Source: Hyalella azteca
Lineage: Eukaryota > Arthropoda > Malacostraca > Amphipoda > Hyalellidae
NCBI RefSeq assembly: GCF_000764305.2
Contig: NW_025933184.1
Location: 62,001 to 126,000 of the forward strand
Reading direction: 5' to 3'
DNA: 64,000 nucleotides
Below are positions 34,901-46,900 of this stretch, piece by piece. A model generated the notes under the pieces. It worked only from the letters and a program-made list of their open reading frames with translations. It ran no database searches and was not told the DNA's origin. The first letter of the stretch is position 1. Each line of letters starts with the position of its first letter. Position numbers and translations under genes: made by a program.

Positions 34901-37900
34901 TTCAGCTTTTGAAAAAAAGACAGAAAATGATCAGCAATTAACCGAATTTCTGCCCGCTCACAGACCTGAAATTGTAGCCTATGCCCAATTCACACGATTC
35001 ACAATTAAGCTACGGTATTCGCCTACGAATACGAACGCCACACACTCTTAGAAATGAATGGGCCGTATTGTCCTAATAGTGACACTTTGTGTACGTAGCA
35101 CTGATACGTATTTTTGCCGAGCAAAACTGGGTCAGGAAGGCCCCTACAAGAGCAAGAACTGCATTACTATTGGGACAAATTCTCTTGATTCTTCTGAGTG
35201 TTTGTAAGTAAAAAAGCTCGTGTTCGTTAGGTACGAATAGCTTTAACGATCGTTGATCTATTCATTAAATGGTTGAATTATTGACTTAATAAATCACGAT
35301 TACCTTTCAAAACAATCTTGAACAAACTGGGCAGCTATTATATAATCTTTTACATAAAAATTGACTAATAATAGTTACTGCTGTTAAATAAATAAATAAA
35401 AATATCTTCAATTATATTCGTCCTTATATCAATTTTTCAGACGTTAACGACGAGGGCGCTTGGAAGTTACTGTTATTAAGTAATACAAAAAAATTAAATT
35501 ATATTGGTTTAATATTGCTGACGGTAACAACGAGGGGCTCGGGAATTACTGCTATTATATACCGTACTAAAAATATTTAAATGAAATTGGTTTAATATTG
35601 CAGACGGTAACGACGAGCTTGGGAATTACTGTTATTAAATACTAAAAATAATTAAATTTAATTGGTTTAATATTGCAGACGGTAACGACGAAGGGCTGGT
35701 GTCGCTAGAGAGGACCGACAACAACACAGCTCGTCTCATCGTCAGGAGGAGGATTGACCGGGAGAAGGTGAGAGATAACAAAGAAGTTTTTTGAATGGAT
35801 TAGTAAAATTATTAAAAACATATCGGCCATTGCACAACGACTCAAAAATTGACTAATTTTTTTGTTAGGACTAGAATGGGACTAAATATTGTATTGAGAA
35901 CAGTTTAAATATGTATTGCTCCTTAAATTAAAGGAGAGCCGAAATTTATTCGATGAAGTGTACATGTACTTATTAAACAGAAGTACATCAAGTGTGTACT
36001 TATCATGGATTATATATGTTACAATAAAAAATTTTTCAATGTTTTATATTAGATTTATAAAACTTCGATTTTAGTACAGCATTCTATTTATAAAACTTAG
36101 GAGGCTATTTAAATATTCGCTTAAATGCTGATTACTTCGTCAATATACGATTATCGTTCGTATTCATTCGTCGTAGCGTATGGAAACGATGATTTAGATT
36201 ATAATCATGGAAATTATAATTACTTTAATAATGATGGTTATTATATATAATTTCTCGTATAATTATAATTATTCGAGCAGATGAGTTCCTTCACGCTGAC
36301 GATCGCCTGTGGCAAACTTGGTAGTCGCCTGCCTTCCCGCCTGCAGTACAGTGAAGGCGACCCCAGCCTGCTGCAGGTCAGAGATACCAGCCTGCTGCAG
36401 GTCAGAGATACCAGCCTGCTGCAGGTCAGAGACACCAGCCTGCTGTAGGTCAAAGTTCATTCATCGTGAATAAACACAAAATATGGAGAATTTTTCGTGT
36501 CATTTTTACGCTGCTAATAAAGAGAGGGCAAAATAAATATCTTCCGTGTTTATTAAATGCATCATTTTTTGATAACAATTGATTAAGACGGCATGCTTAT
36601 TGTGGGAGGTCGAATGGAATAATTGAACTAATGTAATTGTATCAATGCTGACTGGTCTTGAGATCCTAATCGCTCCTCTAGGACATGATCGTGATAAGCT
36701 GTACTATTGGTAATTAGTTTCGATGATCTATTACCTAGGTACAACTAATTCCTAATCAGTTGGGTATTCTATTGTTGATTAGTATCGATGATCTATTGTC
36801 TAGGTCATGATCCTGACTATTTATACTATTGGTTTTCACTTTCGATGATCTATTCTCCAAGTCATAACCCTAATTAGTTCTCCTATTGGTAATTAGTATC
36901 GCTGATCTATTCCCTAGATCATGACCCTAATTAGTTGTACTATTGGTAATTAGTATCGCTGATCTATTCCCTAGGTCATGACCCTGATTAGTTGTACTAT
37001 TGGTAATCAGTTTCAATGATCTCTGCCCTAGGTCATGATCCTGATTAGTTCTACTATTGGTAATTAGTTCTGATGAGCTATTCCCTAGATCATGACCCTA
37101 ATTAGCTGTACTATTGGTAATCAGTTCTGATGATCTATTCCCTAGATCATGGCCCTAATTAGTTTTACTATTGGTAATCAGTTTCAATGATCTCTGCCCT
37201 AGGTCATGATCCTGATTAGTTGTACTATTGGTAATCAGTTCTGATGATCTATTCCCTAGGTCATGATCCTGATCGACGATCTAGACGACAACAAGCCCAA
37301 GTTTGACGCAGACCTGCTACAGGCGGGGGTGCGGGTAGACGCTCCTCTACAGACGCAGGTCGTTACTGTGCACGCCGTCGACGCTGACCCGACGTCGCCC
37401 CCTGTCAGGTGTGTCATGCCCTTAAGGTTATATGATCACTCATGTTAATTCTTATAATTATTATATCTATTATATATCATCACTCATGTCAATTAATATA
37501 ATTATCATATCAATAATATATATATTATAATATGAACATTTGGGTGTGTCTTGCATTTAGTATGTCTGAACCCATGTGCCAATTATTGTCATTAGAAATT
37601 ATCCATAAAATTCAGAAGAGTTGAATTTATCGCAGTTTAATCGCTGATAGTTTTCATCTAGAATCTAAATTGAGTTAGGCGAAATCACTAACATTTTCTC
37701 ACACTAACTTTGATCGAAAATTATGTTCTAAACAAATATTAATATTGTCAAGTTGAACAAAAGTCTGTGCAATTGTTTTAACACCACACGCTGTTTAAAT
37801 CAGGCGGTGCAGTTTAGATGCTTTTAATTTTTGCTTGGAAATAATGCGTAGTGGAACGGCTTCTATTCATCATCAGGCCTCAATAAACTATAAAGTGGGC

Positions 37901-40900
37901 GGTTAATTCAAGAATTTTGTGGAAAGACGTAGTAATTTAATCCAATAATTTCATTCTTAATTTCCATTAACCTTGCTAGCAAATTCCTGTTATTTCAGCT
38001 CAGTTCGTTTTATTAAGAGACTAACTAGCGCCTGTCTCTTATACACATCTAGATGTGTATAAGAGACAGTTACAGAACAGCAGCATGCTCCTATGGCTTG
38101 TTTGTCAGCCTTATACCTCATTCGAGGTAAACATTGAGATGCTTATCAATATAGTGATCTAGATCCTTNGAACACAGGGCGTCTCCTGACACACGCGCCC
38201 CTCACGCGCTACACGCACGGCACCTTCACCATCATCGTCACCGCCGTCAGCGAGCCTCTGCAGCAGCCTGTCTTTGCCACTATTAAGGTCTCTTATTATT
38301 GCTAGTATTTTTAATATTGAGGTTACTTATTTCCTATTCTATCTACAACTTTTCGGCAACTTATGTTTCCAATATTATTTCGCATTGACGTATCAGCCTG
38401 TCTTTGCCACTATTAAGGTCTCTTATTATTGCTATTAGTTATAATATTGAGTTTACTTATTGCATATTTTCTCTACAATTTTTCGGCAACTTATGTTTCC
38501 AATAGTATTTTGCTTTGCCTTAGCAGCATGTGTATGCCACTATTAATGTATTTTGTTTTATAATTTATTTGTTTTTAAGAATCTCTACCTGGGAGAATTG
38601 AGGCTGTAATTACCGCAACAGGTGAACCTACAACATATACATATTTTGTGGATTTCTCATGTCTTTCATATATTTTGGCAAATCCTTGTATATCACTATT
38701 AAAGTCCTATTCCTATGCCAATATAAGAGAAGCAGCCTGTATTTGACACTGTTATGGTAAAATTTCCTCTTGTTTATTATAATTAAGTTACATACCTCCT
38801 ATTGTCGTTGTAACTTTTCGCCAATTTAGGTTATGATACCTTATTTCCAGCATCGTTTTTTCATGGTTTTACCTCTATGGAAATGTTCTCAGGTAGTGGT
38901 GGAAATGAACATTCTCAGGAAATCTTCATGGTTTAAAATGTTGTCAGGTGGTGGTGGTGCGAGACTCTGACCTGATGCGCTTTGTGTTCAACACGCCCCC
39001 CGGGGAGATCAGGCCCAAGCTGAAGACATTAACTCACGCTGCGTATGAGAATGTACTACTCACGCTTGCGTATTAAGACCCTGCATCAACGCGCTTAGCC
39101 GCGGTGGTCGTCTATGGAGATTCTTCACAATGAATTCAACAGATATAACTCCCCCCCATAAATAAGATACAAGTCTGAAATTTGGAATGCTATCATGGCT
39201 AATTTTTTTTCAATTTGTGGATATTAAGATAAATTATTTCAACCGCCTGCAGGTGGTGGTCTCCCGGGGGGCGGTGTTGGACCGGGAGCAGCAGGCGACG
39301 CTGACGCTGGAGGTGACCGCCACCGACACCCCGGGGGGCGGCCTCACCAGCCGCTGGGCCGCCGTCAAGGTGCGTACGCTTTGTTCGTGCATCAAGGTGC
39401 GTATACGCTTAGTGCGTGCGTCAAGGTGCGTACGCTTTATTCGTGCGTCAGTTTACCTACGCACTTTTTTCACTGACGATGTTGTATATTGCTTGGACGC
39501 TCAAATACGCTCGCGCGGTAAATTTTTTATTAATCCTATTTAAGCGCTATTTTTACCTAAGAAACAATAGACATAGACTTTTGGCGAATTCTAGCAAGTT
39601 GTAATTTGTTTTACACACTAACTTAAGTATTAAAAACGGGTCCTGTGCCTGAACTGCCGGAGCTCTTTGAGCTGTCGGACGTAAAATTAANCTGTCTGTC
39701 TGTCCGTCCGTCCGTGACCTCAAGTTTTCGTCGACGAGAAAATGCGCTCTCTGTCACTCACTGCAGTGAGTACTGAGTTATATTTTCTTAAATTAAGTTT
39801 TTAGCATGAAATTTTTCAAATGAAGTATTTTTAAATGATGTTTTTCAAAATGAAGTTTCTTAAATGAAGTTTTTAAATTTAAGTTTCTTTGAATGAAGTT
39901 TTCTACATGAAGTTTTTTGGTTTAGTGAACCAGAGGCCGCTGTAGTGACCATGCAGAGGAAAGTTTTTTTTTGGCAACGTAGATGAGAGTAGTAGAGCCA
40001 CTGTAGCGCAGTGGTAGCGGTACCGATATGAGAGTAGCTAGCCGTGGGTTTGAGCCTTGGAAAGATCAAATAATTTCTCTGTGTCACTGGTGAGCGGCGC
40101 TTGGTTGCCGTCGAAGGCGGTGCTTTCAGCATAACCTTGGTTTTGTGTCCTTAAATAAATTATTAGTACGTGTTAACTGCGGCAGATCTTAAGGTCTTAC
40201 TAGCGAAGCTATCAAAGTACATGCTGCGGTTTAAATGCTACATGTTACATAACATTTAATGAGGGTGAAGTGGATGAAATAATAAATTTTAAAGTAATAG
40301 ATATTTTCGATGAAAGTTTTTGCGTTGTAGATATGCTAGAGTAATTTATTTTTCTTTAATTTTCAAGTAATTTGATTATCAATGAAACCCTCATAATTAT
40401 AGTTTAGTATTACTTATATTTACAAAATTACGATAGAAAGTAAAGTAAAATACGCCGGCAGGCTTGTTTACTTTGGACCCTGAGAGCGGATTTTAACGGT
40501 GTCGGCGCCCTTGCGTGGGAAGGGCCGAGGGGAAATGAAACCCTCATAATTATAGTTTAGTACTAATTATATTTCAAAATTATCATAGAAGGTAAAATAA
40601 AATACTCCGGCAGGCTTGTTTACTTTGGACCCTGAGAGCGGCATTTTAACGGTGTCGGCGCCCCTGCGAGGGAAGGGCCGAGGGGAGCCCTACGAGCTCA
40701 AGGTGCGGGCTATGGACCAGGGCAGCCCTCAGCAGTTCTCGGAGGTCATCATCAAGCTCTACATCGGCGACGTGTCTTCCAACGACGGCGTCCCAAAGTT
40801 CATACACCCCATGCCCAACGAAGTCGCGTCCGTGCTGGAAGTGAGACTTTATTTTAGAAAGTGCCAGTCGCAAACGTGCTGGAAGTGAGATTTTATTTTG

Positions 40901-43900
40901 GAAAGTGGCGCTTCTTCGATTAGGAAATTAAGAAAAGTTCGAATTTCTTTTACGAAAACGGAGTCCCGAAATTCATACATCCCATGCCTAACGAAGTCGC
41001 TTCCGTGCTGGAAATGAGATTTTATGTTAGAAAGTGGAAGTCACATACGTGCTGGAAGTGAGATTTTATTTTAGAAAGTGGAAGTCGCATACGTGCTGGA
41101 AGTGAGATTTTACTTTATAAAGTGGCGCTTTTTCGACTATGAAATTAAGAGAAGTATGAATTTATTTTTTACTTAAACGGAGTCCGCACATGATGCCTAA
41201 CGAAGTGACAATCGTGCTGGAAGTGAGCTTTTATTCATTAGAAATCAACTCATTTTAGACAATGGAATTGGGGGAAGTTTAAATTTTTTATAAGTATACT
41301 GTATACATTCATGTATGTGTTTGTTCTCTAAGCAAATGGAAGGTTCATTTTAGGAATCGGAGCCCGAGTCAGGTTTCGACAATGGTGCCTTGTCCAGAGT
41401 AAAAATTTGAATATTTCACTTGTACATGAGTTTGTGTCATAAACAAATNCTGCGGCCGCAGACTCGCAGACAGGCGTGATCAGCACGCAGGCGCCCCTGG
41501 ACCGGGAGCGGCAGGCGCAGTACAGCGTCGTGGTGGTTGCCCAGGACCTCGGCAGGCCCCCCCAGCAGACGTCGCGGGTACTCGTCATCAACGTCACCGA
41601 CGCCGACGATAACGACCCCATCTTCCTCAAGCATGACGTCAGTACTCTTATATATTATATTGCTTATATGTTATATATTATATTACTTTTATACTGTTAT
41701 AAATATAATAATATATGTGGCATAACCATCGCCATCAATGTCACCGACGCTGACGATAACGACCCCATCTTTCTCAAGCATGACGTCAGTACTTGTATAT
41801 ATTATAGTACTTATATGTTATATATTATATAATATATTTCTTTTATATTGTTATACATGTAATAATATATCTTGCTATTATGTGTAGTAATATAATAGTG
41901 AGTCTGTGAATGAGACTTTAATTGTAATATGATAGTGAATGATAAAATAATGGTGAGTCCTGGAATGAGACCTTAATTGTAATATGATAATGAGTCCCGT
42001 GAATGAGACTAATTTTAATATGGTAGTGAGTCCGTGAATGAGACTTTAATTGTAATATAATAGCGAATGAGACTTTGACCCTTGGAAGAAACTTTGATTG
42101 TAATTTCATGCGTTATATGATAGTGAATGATAATATAATAATGGCCTGTGAATGAGACTTTAATTGTGATACGATAATGAATGATAATATAATAGTGAGT
42201 CCCGTCAATGAGACTGTGATCGGTGACTGAGCCTTTTATTGTAATATTGTTGTGAGTTGCAATAATGAAACTAAGATCCGTGACTAAGACTTTGATTTTA
42301 AAATGAGAGTTTGTCCAGTGAATGAAACTTAGGTTGCAAGATGATATTTGTGTGTCCCGTGAATGAGACCTTTATTTTGATATAATTAGGTGAATTTTTT
42401 CCTAAGTTTCGGGTCCACCATGCTTTTTGTAACGATTTTTTATTACGACGTTGGGAGTGTAAAGAAATGGTTATAAAAATGCCCCAATGTAGTCGTCTTT
42501 TACGATACACTGTATTGTATATCGTATTTTACGACACATTGAATTGTATATTGTATTTTTCGACACACTGTATTGTATATCGCATATTACAACACATTGT
42601 ACTGTATATCCTATTTACGACACATTGTATTGTATATTGTATTTTACGACACATTGTATTGTATTTTACGACACATTGTATTGTATTTCACGACACACTG
42701 TATCGTATATCATATTTTACGACACATTGTATTGTACATCGTATTTTACGACACATTGTACTGTATATCGTATTTTACGACACATTGTATTGTATTTTAC
42801 GACACATGGTATTGTATCTTACGACACATGGTATTGTATCTCACGACACATTGTATCGTATATCGTATATTACGACACGACAGCGTGTAGTGGAGCTGCA
42901 GGTGGAGGAGGAGGCCGCCCCAGGCACGGTGGTGGGGGAGGTGGCTGCCACTGACAGGNTATTTAAATTAAATTGGTTTGATATTGCAGACAGTAACGAG
43001 GGGCTTGGATATTACTGTTATTAAACACTAAAAAATATTTCAATTAAATTGGTTTGAAATTAAATTGGTTTGAAATTGCAGACGGGAACGACGAAGGGCT
43101 GGTGTCGCTTGAGAGGACCGACAACAACACAGCTCGTCTCATCGTCAGGAGGAGGATTGACCGCGAGAAGGTGAGCGATAACAAAGAAGTTTTTTGAATA
43201 AATAAGTAAAAATTTTTAAAACAGTGTATTTGGGACCATGCGTTTTGTGACCAAGATGAGCGTTTTAAGACCTGACCATGTAGAGATGACAAAATAGTTT
43301 TTTGAATGGATTAATACAATTTGGAAAAACATATCCGCCATTGAAACGACTCGAAAATTGGCTAATTTTTTGGCTAGGACCCATGTGGGACTAAATATTG
43401 TATTGAGAACAGTTTAAATATGTATTAATTCTTTAATTGAAGGAGAGCCGAAATGCAATTCGATGAAGTGAAGAAGAATTTGGCCTGGCTTGTATTAATG
43501 CAAGCATCATATAAGTTATAATAAAAAATGTTTGTTTAAAATGTTTTATGTTTATGTTATATTTATACAATATTGATATTAGCACAGCATTCTGTTCTAA
43601 GAATGTAGAAGGCATTTTAAATATTCCTTTGATGGCTGATATTATCTAGATCCATCCGATGATATAGATTATAATTATGGTAATTATAATTACTTTTATT
43701 AATAATAGTTATTATATATATTTCGTCTGATTATTATAATTATTCGAGCAGATGAGTTCTTTCACACTGACTATCGCCTGTGGCAAACTTGGTAGTCGCC
43801 TGCCTTCCCGCCTGCAGTACAGNCTTGTCTAGATTCAGAGTATTAGCCGCAGCCCCGTTCGACGACTTCGAAGGTCTACCAGCTTTCCTTTTTTCAGGAC

Positions 43901-46900
43901 TGAAATTTTTAAGGAACGACAGCATTTGGCTGACTTTTTCCAGGTCCTCACGCATCGAAACACTACCGGCACAAATGGACGCATCGGAACAGGTAGACCT
44001 CGTATCACTTTCCGTATCGCTAGCCATCACAGTTGGCAACAGACAAAAAAGCAGTTGAACAGACTCGATTTGGGGGCAAAAGCCAGTTATTGTATAACAG
44101 AGAGGAAAAAAGGTCGAAAAATGCAATTCACTGTGTCACTACCCGTGTTACTGACAAGAAATACCGCAGGATTAATTACACGACACTTTCACAGAGTTCC
44201 ACAATACATTTTGAACGGGAACAGATCGGAGCAGGCAACTATAGATGTTATCTGGTAGCTGTCGCGAGGAGGACATTTTATTAATATTGTCAAGTTGAAT
44301 AAAAGTCTGTGCAATTGTTTTAACACCACACGCTGTTTAAATCAGGCGGTGCAGTTTAGATGCTTTTAATTTTTGTTTGGAAATAATGCGTAGTGGAACG
44401 CCTTCTATATTCATCATGAGGCCTCCAATAAACTATAAAGTGGGCGGTTAATTCAAGAATTTTTGTGGAAAGAGAGTCGTAATTTAATCCAATAATTTCA
44501 TTCTTAATTTCCATTAACCTTGCTAGCAAATTCCTGTTATTTCAGCTCAGTTCGTTTTATTAAGAGACTAACTAGCGCAGTTTGTGGAAACCGCGCTCAA
44601 TTGATCTTCAACACGATAATGTTACTGAATAAAATTCCGCTAATTTGTTTATATTTCGAATTTATCACGACTTGCCACTAAAAAATGTCCAAATACGGCA
44701 TATAAAACATGACGGTCGAACACTCTTCAACACAATAAAATGTCAATGACAATTTCGCCTTAGTTAGTTAATATTTACCCAAAAATCTCGAAAGTTTCTC
44801 GACTTTTTGTTTAAAATAATTCTTCGCCGTATGTAGATATGGTATCCACAACATGACGTTCGAGCACTCTCTTGAACACAATAAAATTTCAATGAAATTT
44901 TCGCCTTAGTTAATATTTACCCAGAATATCTCGAATGTTTCTCGACTTGCTATTTAAAGAAAAAATTGTTCGCCGTATGTAGGTAGACACGGCGTTCACA
45001 ACATGACGTTCGAACACTCCCTTGAACACAATAAAAAGTTCAATGGAAATTTCACGGTAGTTCATATTTACCCAAAAATCTCGAATTTTTCTCGACTCGC
45101 TATTAAAAAAAATTTGTTCACCGTATTTAGATACGGCATCCACAACATGACGGTCGAACACCTTGCACACAATAAAATTTCAATGGAAATTTCGCGTTAG
45201 TTCATACTTACTCAAAAATCTCGAATATTTTTCGATTTGCTGTTAAAAAAAATTGATCACCGTATGCAGATACGGCATCCACAACATGACGTTCGAGCAC
45301 TCGTCGGCGTCGTACCCGCTGCTGCCCTCGGGGGTGATGGAGACCAGCGGGGCATTCCTGCTGGAGGAGAACACAGGGCGTCTCCTGACACACGCGCCCC
45401 TCACGCGCTACACGCACGGCACCTTCACCATCATCGTCACCGCCGTCAGCGAGCCTCAGCAGCAGCCTGTCTTTGCCACTATTAAGGTCTCTTATTATTG
45501 CTATTATTTATAATATTCAGGTTACTTATCTCTTATTTTCTCTACCACTTTTCGGCAACATTTGTTTCCAATAGTATTTCGCATTGACGTATCAGCCTGC
45601 TATGCCACTATTATAAGGTCTCTTATTATTGCTAGTATTTTTAATATTGAGGTTACTTATCTCTTATTCTCTCTACAGCTTTTCGACAACTTATGTTTCC
45701 AATATTATTTCGCATTGAAGTATCAGCCTGTCTTTGCCACTATTAAGGTCTCTTATTATTGCTATTAGTTAAAATATTAAGGTTACTTATCCCATTTTTT
45801 CTCTACAAATTTTCGGCAACTTATTTTTCCAAAAGTGTTTTGCTCTGACGTAGCAGCCTATCTATGCAACTATTAATGTATTATGCCTATGCCCCTACAG
45901 CAAGCAATCAATGTCTGTGCTACTGCACCAGCCATCGTTAAGGTCCCCTGCTTTGCTATAATTAACAATATTAAGATTTTAACTGAAGAATAGGTTAAAA
46001 TTCATTTGAAAACAATTCATAATTTGTATGAATCAATACCACGGAGAATTGAGGTAGGTGGTAATTGCCGTAAAAGGTGGACCTACACCATACTAAAATA
46101 TATTATGTGCATTTCTCAGGTTTTTCATTTATTTATTAACCCCTGTACGTCACTATTAAGGTCCAATTTCTATGCCACCATATGAGTAACAGCCTGTCTA
46201 CGACACTGTTATGGTAAAATCTCCTCTTTTTCATAATATATTTAAGTTACATACTTTCTCTTGTCCTCCTATTTCGCCAATTTAGGTTATGATACCTTAT
46301 TTCCAGCATCGTTTTTTCATGGTTTTAACTCTATGGAAATGTTGTCAGGTGGTGGTGGTGCGAGACTCTGACCTGATGCGCTTTGTGTTCAACACGCCCC
46401 CCGGGGAGATCAGGCCCAAGCTGAAGACATTAGTAATTTTATTAATTTTACTTTTATTATTTATACCGGATTATGTCCTCTAGATCCGGTATGTCCTCTA
46501 GATGTCCTTCTCCAAGACAGGGTCTGTGACAGAATTTTTTTTATTGGCCTGTAATTTTATTCATTTTATTTTTTGTATTTATACCGGATTATGTCCTGAA
46601 CGGCGCCACTGACTTCTCCAAAACAAGGTCCGTGACCGAATTTTTTTATGGCTTATAATTTCATCAATTTCATTTTTTATTATTTTTATTAGATTATGTT
46701 AGTTATTGGCTCCCTTTGATCAGCTGCGGTTATTTCGGTAAAATTTCGGTGCCGATTGCGGTAAAACATTCAAGAATCGGCAACAGGCTATGGGCATATT
46801 TTCTTCAATGCCGATACTTCTATTCTATTCTATTTCGTCCGTTATAATTGGTCATTATATTTAGTTATTGTTGAGATCAATGTATGGTCATTGTTATCAC

